DNA of 64,000 nucleotides from Enoplolaimus lenunculus (Eukaryota; Nematoda; Enoplea; Enoplida; Thoracostomopsidae). Position 1 is the stretch's first letter, and each line of letters opens with the position of its first letter. The translations under genes were made by a program, and so were the position numbers. A model generated the notes under the pieces. It did no database searches and had not been told where the DNA came from. It saw only the letters and a program-made list of their open reading frames with translations. The DNA is taken from contig JASANG010002396.1 of the NCBI GenBank assembly GCA_030248215.1, forward strand, positions 46,908 to 110,907, written 5' to 3'. This document shows positions 47,116-58,961 of the stretch, in pieces.

Positions 47116-47459
47116 CAGGGTGCAACCGTAATTCCGGTTCCGGTAGGAAAATCCTGCATTTTTCACTCTTAAAATCAGGTTCTGGTAAAAATGCAGTATT
47201 GTTTCACCGGAATTTTCCGGTTTTTGGATTGAAAATTGACATTGTATTAAAAACTTGTATTTTTCTAAAATTGTCTGACAGTATATATTGCCAAAACTTT
47301 CACTGTGTCATACTAGCGTTTTCAGCTACAATTTTTCAGAATTATGGCATGCTATTAAGGTGTGTTTACACCGTTAAAACGCGATTTTCCGGTTCCGGTA
47401 TTTTTTAATTTTCAGGTTCCGGTTCAGTTCCCGGTATTTTATATTCCGGATGCACCTTG
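47116..47459. mobile_element. hAT-like MITE, CAGGGTGCAACCGGA family
   Basis: Left end cagggtgcaaccgtaattcc and right end ggaatataaaataccgg in inverse, ending ccggatgcaccttg. The flanks actggttt and actgtttt agree at 7 of 8 bases. The element is 344 bp, made largely of ccggttccgg words. Related but more worn copies lie at 385-475, 3075-3110, 20,060-20,120, 43,310-43,430, 57,175-57,435 and 61,085-61,390. Confidence 0.75.
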
Positions 47460-48957
47460 ACTGTTTTGTATTAAAAATTATACAGCGAATCCTTTAAGAA
47501 CATCATAAAATTCTATCATACCCGACCGGAGGCAAGCTTTGATGGCACCACGCATTTTTATGCTGTAAAATCCTGTGTTTTCGTATGAAAATTTCGCAAA
47601 GTTCTCATCTGTTTTCTGGTTCCGCTAAATTGAATACTTGATCATATTTTGTGTTTCCGTGAAATTTAGTTCATTAAATTTTTGTGAGTCTCTACTTCAA
47701 ATTATATAAACACACTTAATGTGCCACAAAAAATGCAATTTTACCGTCAATTTTACTTGAGCAATGTCTCGACAAACATGTTGAACAAAAGAATATATAT
47801 ATATACATATATATATATGTGTATGTATGTATATTTTATATATACATATGACCTCTGAAGTTAAGAAACCACGGTGACCTTCAATCACATTTTAATAAAT
47901 TGTTTCAATTTCAATTGTTCCAACAGCGAGGTCGGTGGGGAGCTGTATGTTTTACTTGGGTGGGCTTTTTAAAAGCATTCGCCTCCGAATGTTTTGAAAA
48001 GTGGTTACTGTAATAAATTTTGACTTAAGATTTGCGGAAAACGAAAAAGTTTTATGCTTAGGCCCAGAATGTTCTCTGATCAAATTCAGACATATGTATA
48101 GGTATACTTTATCAACACAAAATATATGGTGTACAAAAGACTTTAAACTAAAAATATAGTGTTAAAAACAGGCGACATATAAGCGATGATGACAGAACTA
48201 AAACAATATTGAATAAAAACGTATATACCCAGTTGACTTTCAGTTTTATGCGTATAACCCAAATATACACGTTTTTCTGCACTAGGTACAATCACAACAA
48301 AACAGTTCAACATTTGTCAATGTGAAGTCTGTATTTTGTCAAAAATTTTAAAGTTTAGGTTCACAAAAGACATGAATATGTCCAACCTAAATTTTAAAGC
48401 TTAGATTTCCAAATCACTTTGTATTAAAGCTGATTCCGAAACGTTACAGATTTCCCAACGAAAGGTATATTATTTCTGAATGAAAAAGGCAGATTTCCAA
48501 GCAAATTAAAAATGAAACATAGGTATGCTGAAAAATGATACAAACAAGTATATAAAGTATTAAGGTACTGGTATTCCGCCGCTATTTTCTGAAAAAAATC
48601 ATTTTAAACGACTGCGCTAAAATATTTTCAACGCATTTTAAAACGAACGTCTTTATGTGGCCAAAATGCTCATTGATGCCTTTTTCTTTGCGTCGACAAA
48701 ACTTAGTTTGACCGTCCCATGTCTTCTGAAAGTACGATTTCAAAAATGTACATTGCATATAAAAACAACATAAAAACCTTTTACGTCAGTCAAGGCCCAA
48801 AATCACGAAGGAAAGGTTTAAAATACTCTGTGTTCATAGAAATTTGTTTTTATCCGTTCGCTTTTTCAAAAATTTGTAGGCAACCGTCATACAACCGAGC
48901 CTTGTGCGTACACAAAATTTAATATATATGAAGCAAGCAAAAGCGTAAAGCTGAAAT

Positions 48958-51900
48958 TCAGGAGTTTTCAAGCCAAGGATAACGACTGAGAACATCTGGA
49001 TCTTTCTCCCCATAATCATAGAGAAGTTCTTCGCCTGCGTTTATTGCTCGAATTGTTTTGAGAAAAATAAAGGGCTCAACAAAAATGTATGCTATGACAG
49101 GCTTGCAGTTCGGTCGAATGCGACTGTGGTTTACTAGCCGTCCGAGCCGAAATTTGCCATTATGATCAAAATCTGAAGTTGCATCCACACACATCATATC
49201 CCCCACTTTCGGTTGAAAGTAAAACATGTAACAACCCTTCTGTTGCCTAAGATACGTATCCTCTCGCTTTTTAGCCACTACCAACGGTATCAACTGCCCC
49301 ACATAAGCCATTACTAACTCGCCCACACCAATAGATTCTTTTGTATATACTCCACGGCCACGTTCAGTCCCTGTCTCCTGCCAAAACAGCGTTGAACTAT
49401 CTTCCGCAACCAAGGACCTAAGGTCAATGAAATCAGTATTTGGGTCATACTGATCCGCAGATATAAACAATTTTGGTATTGTTTTTTTGCGCAAAGATTT
49501 TCTGGTAATATTAACTTTAGCTTGTTCCACACACGTAGTTGGAATTCCCCGAATCAAAATAGACGCACCTAAAAACCTTTATACAGCTTTCAAAAACGGT
49601 GAGTCGTTAAAATTTTCACTACCAATATTGACTGGTGTTTGTGAAAAATGTGTTTTATACATGCAAGATTTAAAAATCCAAACTAGACAAAAGGTCCCTC
49701 AAATAATACGCAGTTCTCGCATACACTTGCTTTTTATAGCATCGAAATCGTTGCCTATGGAAGAAGGCGCTGCGCATGTCTCAAAAAACGGCAGAATTTT
49801 ATTTTCAGATATTTACCTATACCTATAACATTCGTTTAAACATTTCGTAAAGAAAGAACTCACTATCTGACTTTGGAGCATTTGCCGTTTTGCTTCGCTG
49901 CGCCAAGCTGCAATCATTTTTGTCTACAAAACAAAAAGCTCAATACGGAACATTTTACATGAATAATATACTACAAAAGCGTAATATTTTATATGAATAT
50001 ACTACAACTAAAGCTTTTTTAATATTGCACAACATATTTTACGTATTAAGACACTTGCGCTAGCAAAATTGGAAAAACTGTGAACAAATTTCTTTGAAAA
50101 ACAATTCTTACCCACTGTTTCAGCATTTCCGCATTCCTTTGCCGCATTGCTTTTTTCCTGCAAACCAAGTTTTTTGCCTAAAAAATATATATATACAAGT
50201 CATCGAGCATACGAAATACCGATTTTTTTATTCAAAAAGGGTCGGATTCAGCAAAACGAATGCTGCTTTTTAACACCCAAATACCGTTTATGGTGAATTT
50301 GTTGTAAAAAAAGTCGGCTGCTTTCACCTGCACCATTTCAAAGCCCAGAACAACACAAAACCACAAAACCCGCTATATCAAGAGGGGTTGTAAAACATGT
50401 ACCATTTTCAGCATAAAAAATGTACATACAGACGTTTGGAGCATATAAAAATACATACCGGCAAAAACATCATCTTCGTCAATAACAATACTAGCCAAAT
50501 ATTCGTCATCACTGTCTTCTGAATTCATCTCGTGACCACTGGATGTCTTTTGAATATCCGAAACCACTGCAGTTTTCAAGCTTTGGGCAGCGTTTACAGT
50601 GTCGTGATTGGCGTTATCCGAAACCACTGCAGTTTTCAAGCTTTGGGCAGCGTTTGCAGTGTCGTGATTGGCGTTATCCGAAACCACTACAGTTTTTAGG
50701 CTTCCGTTTGCTTTTCCACCGCCAGCAGATGTCTTTTGAATACTTTTGTCAGCTTTAGCAACAGTATCGTGGTTTGTTATCCCTAAATGCGAAACCGATG
50801 TAGTTTTCAAACCTTTGTCAGTAGTGCTATCATCGTTTACATCAACTGAAGCCACTACTTCCAAACTTTTTCCAACAGTGTTGGTACCATCGTTCATATC
50901 GTCAGTTATGGGCAACAGCTGTCGTTCATTTGTATCTTTTGTTCTGTCACACGCATCTTGTGTAACAATTGTCTCTGATGACCCATGTTCAATTTCGACA
51001 TCGGTTTCCTTTTCAGATATCACCGCTGGCTCGACACCGTGCACCGAATGTTCACTTAATACATTTCGAACCCCATCGCTCTGAATACGCTTTGCGCAAG
51101 TTCCAGGAAGTTGACGTTTATTTTTGGTTTGAAATGTTTGTGATATCCTTTTTCTTGGTGATGAAATATTTCTGACGACTTTACCGTCAATTGAAGCCTC
51201 CGACTCACCCCGCTGCATATATCGTTCACTTTGCAGCTCTTGCACTCTTGGCGATATTGCTTTTAATGGTTCACGTTGTGCGGCTTGTGAACGCTTTGGA
51301 GTTGCAGTTGAGCTCGTACATACAGTGCCATGTGTTTTAGGAGTATATCGAGCGGCGACGGGAGTAACTTAAATAAAAAAGCACTTTACTGGTAGGATTT
51401 TGTTTGAAACTCAATGTAAAAACGAGTACACGCTATCAAATGTTAAACTTCAATGCGTAAAAAGTTTCTAAAACCAAAATAAAAATCACATATACTACTT
51501 AAAAATACAAGTTTTTAAATTGTCGAAAAACAGCAGAATAAATGCGTATTCTGAAGCAGCGTCAAAAGTGAAAAACCATGTAAAATTCTGTTTTATTTTT
51601 AAAAAAGCACCATGACTCCTACGTCTATGAATAGACCAAAATTCCTGAATTCTTGCGTCCGCTTCTGCGTTTTTGCGTTTGCTTTGACCTTGTATATTGT
51701 TTAGCGAACTCTTCGTGGCTTTTAATAGCACTCGATATATGGTTTTAACATTAAAAAAAGCTTAAAACGCCTTTTACGGTTGCGTACGTTCCTTTTTGTC
51801 TGAGTGCCCGTGGCCGAGCATATACTTCTGCCTGTGCGATTTCTGGTCATGCATCTGACAAGATATGTGTTCATGAAAAAATTTGAAGTACATGCATTTT

Positions 51901-53360
51901 TAAAACTGTTTTGAACACTCATCCCAAAACATTATTCAAATATGCCTCTACTTACCGTTTACAGCGGCACGTGCGGATTTGCTAGCAGAAGGCCACGGCG
52001 ATTTGCATGGTGTTGGCGTTACTTGCTCGCGATAGGTCGGGTCATATCTGGATGCGCCGTTGGGCCACGTGCCCAGCTGGCAGTTCGCACTATTTGCGTA
52101 ACTTGCGCTATATTGTTCTGAAGGGATTGAACTGTGGTATTGAGGCATTCCATGAAACGCTGGTGGGAACATGTACTGAGGTCCAAAAGGTGGGAAATGA
52201 TTTTGAGGCGAACCTTGACGGTAAGGTTGAGGGTATGGACCATATCCCTGCGGATAAATTGCGCCTGGTTGCGGACCTGTGGCACCGCTGTGCGCGCTGT
52301 AGTGCGACGATTGCGGCGCATGTTGCGGTTCGATAACGCCCACGTAACCCTGTTGTACGCCACCATATCCCTGCTGGACGCCTGCGTATCCCTGATGAAA
52401 GGCTGACGGGTGCGACCATACCTTGTGCGGCTGAGTTTCTGCTCTACAGTGAGTTCCGTACGAAACCTGGTTGAGCGACATCGGCGCCGGTGGAAACCTG
52501 GTTGCCGAAATATAACCATTGTACGGCGACGCGTTGGTTCCATGAGGTTGACTGGAATAATCAACGGGCGCCGGACTGCCACCAGGCGAAGGATTCGCTG
52601 CATCGTGCGCTGGCTGATAGAAATTTGCATGCGTTGCTGGGCTATGGGTTAACGGTTGATTCTGCTTGTCAACATCGGCGTAAGGCGACAAATTTCTGTT
52701 GGATGGTAGCGCTCTTCCATCGTCCGAGAGCACGTCTGCGTTTGATGACGGTTCGGTGGCAATTGTGTTTTGACTTGATGCTTGGTTTTCTGACATCGCT
52801 TCCTCTTCAATATCAAACCGTCCTGAAATACGTATTGTATATTGCTTAGTGTCCCTACAATATACGTATAGGATTTTAAAAATAAACCGACTATGTTTGG
52901 CTCGAATGCCTCAACCTAAAGTCTGTTTTGAGTTGTATGGAGAACTTTTGCAAAACAAGTGGGAGACTATAGTATAGCTTTTGGTATATATATACTATCC
53001 ATTTTGAAGAAAAGCTGCATATGCATGCCCAGTTTTAGCATTCATGGCGTTTCAAAATACGAACAAACTTACTATCGCGAGAATCCGAATATTCGTTGCC
53101 TTGATTTTCTTGAATAGCTAAAACATGGTTTTTAAAATATATATTTGGCAAGATGCCTGCAAAATATCAAGAGAAACTATGCTGGCCTCGTTGTTTGGTA
53201 TATTTTAAAATTATTTAAGCTTTGACCACAGTCTCGTAGCTTCGCTTCGCCCAACATATATATGTGTTGCATTTGACAAAAACCCCTGATCATAAAGAGG
53301 TAAAAATATAACTAGTCCATGCAGCATTTTATCCACAATATTGTGCTTACTTTCAGCCAT
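48958..53360 (-). CDS. KMT5A/PR-Set7-type SET-domain protein 1, large, with low-complexity N-terminus
   Basis: Exons: 53360-53351 (ATG), 53117-53073, 52822-51956, 51842-51778, about 51695-51644 (least certain), 51367-50459, 50177-50112, 49923-49864, 49568-48958; about 894 residues. The C-terminal SET domain has GRGVYTK, GCYMFYFQ, CVDATSDFD, RLGRLVNHSR and ELLYDYGE, ending YPWLENS; KMT5A ends PWLKH and shares the GCYMYYFQ, RLGRLINHS and LLYDYGD blocks. By family this would methylate lysine 20 of histone H4 in chromatin, and the Tyr, Asn-His and YDYG residues are kept. The N-terminal third is Pro/Gln/Tyr/Gly-rich (repeated QQGYxGV); the middle is Ser/Asp-rich with 20-residue repeats (SLKTAVVSDNANHDTVNAAQ). 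Most KMT5A proteins are about 350 residues, so this is unusually long. Activity and histone target are inferred. Confidence 0.85.
50565..50705 (-). repeat. 60-bp in-frame coding repeat in SET gene 1
   Basis: The block accactgcagttttcaagc ... ggcagcgttt recurs at 60-base spacing, giving tandem 20-residue units ending NHDTxNAAQ and starting SLKT(A/V)VVSD. Two full units and one partial unit are visible and stay in frame. Confidence 0.85.
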
Positions 53361-53616
53361 TAAAATGTACACAGGTAGCGTATAAAAATCCTGACTATAC
53401 GTTTAAAATTTAAATAGATAAGGTAAAATCTGAAACGCAATTTCGAACACTTGCTGAATTCCAATGCAAACGTTTTATAATGGGTTTTAAAAAGCTAAAA
53501 CATATTAAAGCCATTCACACAAAAGGAATCAACGTGAACTTAAAGCTGTTCTGTGAATTTTACAGACCGCACTACAAAAGTTGTATGTTTGAATATGCTT
53601 ACGCTAGCTAAAATGT

Positions 53617-56009
53617 TTAGGTTTTAAAAAAGTTCATGACGAACGCAAAAATGGAATGAACAGCATCCCGCAGCTGTTTCTTGCCTGCAGATTTCCGGCA
53701 CTTGGAGCGGAAAATGCGATAACTTTCATAGGATGATTCTTCACTGTTAAACTCATACAAATCTGAGACGGTTTCAGTGCAGTTTTGTTGCGGCTATAAA
53801 AAGTAAAACCAAACCAGCAATTAAACAACGTTGCATTTTCATGCACGAAATATTAATAAAAGCTGACATGCAAGGTGTTAGCTATACCTATATATTTATG
53901 CAAAGCAATTTTGTGCATGTGAAAACGAGTTTGCAAACACAGATTCAGTAGGTATGAATATTTTAGGGAGCATGAAGACACGTTTTGCCTAGGGATGCGT
54001 CGATACCAAAATTTTTGCCGATGCTACCGAAGCCGCGTTTTTACTTTGAAAACATGCTGATGCCGAACCGATGCCTATTCCAACTTTATAATAGTAAACC
54101 ATGTTTAAAAACAGGTAGTATACATACCATAAAAACGATTAAAACGTAATTTTGAGAATGGTTTGTTACATAAATTTTAACGATGTTTTTTATCATGTTT
54201 GCTTTCCAACGCTAAAAATATTTTATTTGTCAGTTTGGTTGCACCCTGATTGATACCTACCCACTCCTTGTGTGATCCGATATTTCTTCGTTCCTGCGAC
54301 AAATCAGAACTGTCTGTAGAGCTTGCGTATTCCACTGACTTAAATAAAAATATATAACAATTTTAAAAAAGTCAAGTCCCTTTTAGAGACATCAAAACTC
54401 AGTTTCTAACAATTCTATACACTCGCATTCACCTGCAACTGGCAGCCCTGAAATGTAAGCTCAGTCTAAGCATTAAAAATATCAATCAGTCTGATATTTT
54501 TAATAAAATTTTTAACGTACAACATTTTCATTTATATACGCCATCGCTTCCAGGTTTATGTAATCTTTAGGATTCCTTATGTCGTTGTTAGCAATTTCAA
54601 CAGCTTGTTCATCGACAATGCGTTTTCTTCTCCGAGAATCTTCAGGTCTTAAAGATTGAAAGCAACCGCTTGCTTTAAATATTGCGCCTGGTCATACACA
54701 TATTTGATGATACATATGTAAAAACATCGGAATAAAGAAAACTTTTCAGCACAAAATTGTCTAAGTTGTCAACAACTATGTCAAACTTTAAAAGCAAATC
54801 ATATTGATTTTAACGTACCGGGGATTTTCAAATGCAGCTATACTGTTCATCACTGATAACATAGAAAACTCCGAGGCGAACGCCAACAACAATTCCGGAT
54901 CACTAAGGACTGTGTCAACTTTTGTAGCATTTCGTAGCTTAGCTAACGGATACAAATCGTGGTGGATAATCTTTTCAATCATGAAGTACCGCAACACTAC
55001 TGACGGACAGTTGAACTGGGCTTTGTTACATAATTTGTAGTTAGGAGGAAAAAACTGCTTTTGGGGTTCATGAAGAGCGCTTGAAGCATCATATGGCGGC
55101 AGTAAGTTCTGCTGATTATTAATATACTGTTTGAACTTTGGTACGTCGTTGAAGTCAAACCTCCGCAATATCTGGTGGTGTTTTACAACATTCTAAAAAC
55201 AATTTAAAAACTTTTTATACAACATTGAGCCAAAATATCAAAAACGGTCCTGTAAAAAAGCTTCGGGAAGAGGCTCAAATGCAGCACAAGTGTGGACCTA
55301 CAAAAATTTAATTAAAATTTGAATTTAATTTTTACCGTATGGCGTAGCATTCCTCCTATACTTCAAAAGCTTGCAATGACACATTCAGAAAACTTACATA
55401 TGCGATGCGACGATATTTAGTGTTAACAGCAGTAACAGAACGTTGGTTTCGCGCTTCAGTTTGAGCTGAAAAGATGTATAAAACTTGGACTTTTACAAAT
55501 TTATATTCAAATATGTCTATCTCCGTCTTAAAAACATCAAAATGTTCTCCCATTAAAAAGCTATCAAATACCTTGGTACAAGTTCTTACTCACAGCGTGA
55601 GATGGGACCAAGATAAATTGTACTATTTTCAGAGCTGAAATGCGAAATATAAAAACAGAAAATTTCTGAAATTCGGGTCGTATAAAGTTTTACACTTCTT
55701 TAAAAGTACCTCCAGTTGCAAAGGAGTACCCATGATCCGGACCGAATCCAAACAAGCCATCCGTAAATATGTTTTGTTTACCGTTACACTTTACTCGGTA
55801 CCGCCCGTGATCTGAACAGTTTTTTACTTACCAATTTTAGTAATTCTTTCTACCGATCTTTTTGGAGTTTTTGATGTACTATACACTGACTCTGATACAT
55901 TGCAGATGCTACCGTCTGTTGCGGAGACTGCCGTAGCTGATCTCTTTTCCACTGATTTTGAGCTACTCGCACCGCTCAGCGTATCACAAGGCACATTCCG
56001 AGCAGTCAT
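53617..56009 (-). CDS. Orphan 338-residue protein, seven exons
   Basis: Exons 56009-55832, 55465-55398, 55192-54819, 54647-54521, 54447-54433, 54338-54261 and 53793-53617 join in phase from ATG to TAA; 338 residues. I do not recognise a family. Visible: a Ser-rich N-terminus with SKTPKRSVERITKI, a folded-looking middle (FPPNYKLCNKAQFNCPSVVL then ELLLAFASEFSMLSVMNSI), a basic patch DSRRRKRIVDEQ that could be a nuclear signal, and an acidic, Ser/Tyr-rich stretch before a basic, hydrophobic end. The middle shares a loose pattern (PSV.L.RY ... DP) with the segment after the Cys/His motif of the DDE/PHD protein; this may be chance. Its start lies about 2.9 kb downstream of SET gene 2 and its stop about 260 bp upstream of SET gene 1, all on one strand. 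The 15-nt exon is the weakest part. Confidence 0.6.
53993..54245. mobile_element. hAT-like MITE relic, TAGGGATGTGCCGAT family (copy 3, worn)
   Basis: The left end tagggatgcgtcgatacca and aaaatttttgccgatgc match the start of the 18,060 copy (taggggtgtgccgatacca, aaaatttttgccgatgtcg). The right end could not be fixed. It lies in the last intron of the orphan gene. Confidence 0.6.
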
Positions 56010-56275
56010 GATAGATATGAACCAAACAATTAGCAGAATTTTTAGCTGCACTGCAAAAACATATGGAATATTAAACAGCCAATTTGCTGTTTTTATAGTT
56101 TGGACCAAAAACTATTAAAATTCCCAACGCAATATTTTAAGATGCAATATATAAAACCAATCAGCGTTCGTTCTACAGTTGATCTCCCAATTGCCATATG
56201 CCTATGCTGTTAAGTCTGAATAGCAGATTGGGCTAGGCCATACGGCCCGAATGGCAGATATACATGGAGGAGAGA

Positions 56276-56411
56276 AATAATATAAAATGTTTGAAAAACT
56301 ACAATCTTTTGCAAATTCCATATACAAATCAATCGCCTATGACGAAATAATATAAAATGTTTGAAAAACTACAATCTTTTGCAAATTCCATATACAAATC
56401 AATCGCCTATG
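56276..56411. repeat. 68-bp exact tandem duplication
   Basis: A unit including aataatataaaatgtttgaa and caaatcaatcgcctatga occurs twice back to back with no visible difference, so it is young or was copied recently. Confidence 0.95.
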
Positions 56412-57174
56412 AGATGTGTTCAGCCAAAGACAAAAACTGTGCGACTTCAACGATACTGGCACAGAACATATGTCCCAGCCCCAGGATGACACAACGGATT
56501 AAGTATAATTAACAATTATAGGACAATAGAAGATTCCTCTGAGTCTTGCATGCGATATCGCGTGAGAATATCGATTTCAACATCAAAATCTTTTGTTTTA
56601 AAATTGCATTGAACTCACTCGTTTTAAACAAATCTGCCTTTAATCCAATCATAGTCAATGTACAAACCACACGACGTTTCTGATGGCAACTTTGAACACT
56701 AAAAACAAAACATTCCAATGTTCCAAGGATGTACTGATTTAGGAAAAAATGATATAGCAGCAACCGTATAGTGACCAAAAAATATCAAGTATTCAATTTG
56801 CTGAAGTGTATTAAAAAGCGTGTTAAATTGTCAATAAACAATTTTAAGACATTTTGCAAAAGCTGTGAGAGAATGCGCGAAAATTTGGTCAGTGTTACGT
56901 TTTAGGGCCGTATTAAACAGTAGAAAGCGTGTTCCTAAAAGCGTAAGCCTAAGCAAAAAGTACAGTAAAGCCTCTTGCTTTAGAGATTCGCCAGTAAAAC
57001 TGGGACGGCCCTAAAGTATAACATGGGCCTTTAGTACAACATGCTGTGCACATAAAAATGACAATCCAACAAATGCCGTACCCAAAGCAAGAGATTTGAG
57101 TTATAATACCACGGTTAAAAATTAATATATATCCGCATTCAAATTTTTTTACACAATGGCTGAGTAAAACAGGA

Positions 57175-57435
57175 TACAACCGGAGGTATATGAGCCTCCG
57201 GCTCCAGCAGAAAATTGGCCTTCTGCTCCGGTGTGGTAAAATTTTACATTAAATTTTGCAAAAGCGCGTTTTGCTTTTTTACTATTTTCACAATTTCGGG
57301 CAACAAATTTCCGAAATTTCGCGAAAACCTAAACCAAAGAACTTACATATCATTTTGCCGAACTATTAAACCATCATTTTTACTATTTTACCCCACCTCC
57401 GGCTCCGGTATTTTTCACCTCCGGTTGCACAAAAA
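57175..57435. mobile_element. MITE, CAGGGTGCAACCGGA family (copy)
   Basis: Left end caggatacaaccggaggt and right end acctccggttgcac are inverted repeats, with gcctccggctcc and acctccggctccgg just inside. It resembles the 47,116-47,459 copy in its ends. No target duplication is clear. Confidence 0.6.
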
Positions 57436-58838
57436 AACTTTTCATGTCACCATAGTGATAAAAGATATATATTCCGGTGATGCGTGCTTTCTATCTGAAT
57501 AAATTTTTCGCCATCTGCAATTAGAATCCGCAGTCTATCAATCAATATTTTTTAATGCAAACTGCAACGTTTTGCATTTCATTAAAGTTTAATATTTTGC
57601 GTCCTCTCCGTTTTCAGCAGTTTGTTGACCAATGGGTTTTTAGTACTGTCTTCCAGTTCCGAATGCACCCTTCCATTTGTTTACCAAAAACAAATTTCAA
57701 TATGACTTTACGCTCAAGAAACACTTCTTCATGCAAACAAAATACCAAAACTGTTTACTGAATATACAAAACGCATTGTCAGACAAAAGAACACCCATTT
57801 TTTTACTGTCAAACATTTGGTTTGTGTGCTACTACGTATACATTCAAAAATTGTGGTCAAGCAATATATATACAGCGATATGTAGGCATACTGTATGAAA
57901 ATACATCGCATTTGAAATCAAAACGAAACATTCTGAGAATCATAAATCATAAGATAAAGCATATACACTAAAGCTCAAGCAGTCAAAATATCTTCACGGA
58001 GCATATCTGTATCAAACTTGTCCACAAGTAAAACGAAAAGTTTGAAAAATACGTACAGGCATAGGTCACAACATCAGTCTTCAAAGAATCATTAATAATT
58101 CTCATACGAACTGTTTGAAAAAATATATATGTTTCTTTTAAAAACAGCTCGACTTGAGAAAGAAATGTGGCATTTATGCGTCCACAAAAACTGTGGTATT
58201 CAAAATAGTGAAACCCTGCTACATTTTTTTGCAACTGGAAGCGTAGGAGATGCAATAAAAGCAAGTTTTTGCAGCTCATGCACGTTATACCACCTATTTT
58301 TATACTATTGCATATAAAAATTCGTTGCTAAAAGCACGTGACCAGTCAAACTGTCAGAAATATAAAAATAAGGCACATGAAATATAGACATGGAACGTGT
58401 GTTGTTGCCAAAATTCTATCTCAGCTCAATTCCGAATGAGACTTTGGTGCAAGTTTGGCCTCGCTAAAAATACCTATATACATATGTCTGTCGTATGCAT
58501 TCCGATGGGCGGCATAGTTTTAAAGTGTTTTTAAATTGCGCTTTTGAGCAATATTTCGCCGAAAATATTTTGTGATATTGTGTTTTTTCGCATATCACAG
58601 TTCAATTTGCACTCATTAACGTTTTTTATTCTGCAAATCACTTACATCAAATCCTATTGTTTGAGACGGAAACGCTTTGGCTTTTAGCCAAGCATTCTGC
58701 TTTGGACTATACCTTACTAAGCTCTAAAGTAATTTCACGCCCTGGCCACAACACAAGCACATTTTATGCGAATACCAGCTTCACAAAAATAGTACAAAAA
58801 GGAATGCGTCACACGTCTTCCAATCAAAACAAATGCGT

Positions 58839-58959
<121 letters not shown>

Positions 58960-58961
58960 AA

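Larger units (their letters stand above)
42850..48950. other. 6-kb gap with MITEs and a few coding-like pieces
   Basis: Besides the elements listed separately: 43,310-43,430 carries a broken CCGGAG-rich MITE copy (ggagccggagttcaag, ccggagccggaggtgag). A plus-strand open piece after a ttgcag acceptor (44,243-44,397; NALQNEVANASTPEVASRP) could be an exon. A minus-strand piece near 45,090-44,965 (HLRCKTCNDSFSAPTQAH then SSHEQKVSKKHKTQ) faintly resembles a zinc finger, but ligand spacing is wrong. An isolated ggccaatgtt...taagcgtattcctaa repeat lies at 43,055-43,105. Nothing else supports a gene. Confidence 0.4.
56110..58835. other. Intergenic, no gene recognised
   Basis: This is the stretch between the orphan gene and SET gene 2. 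It contains a 68-bp tandem duplication, a MITE, and TTAGGC-like words (gcgtaagcctaagc near 56,940). Open frames of 70-98 codons at 57,680-58,280 are AT-driven and hydrophobic without supporting splice sites. Confidence 0.45.

Noticed and set aside
50543-51175. Plus-strand frames with repeated YPKPLQFSSFGQRLQCRDW
   Set aside because: Antisense translation of the 60-bp coding repeat in SET gene 1.
51948-52849. Arg-rich open frames on both strands overlapping the low-complexity exon of SET gene 1
   Set aside because: They are other-frame shadows of the Pro/Gln/Tyr/Gly-rich exon, which has better splice sites and joins in phase to its neighbours.
55594-55831. A possible extra exon of the orphan gene (KCNGKQNIFTDGLFGFGPDH)
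   Set aside because: It would need a 20-nt intron, and skipping it lets the flanking exons join in phase.
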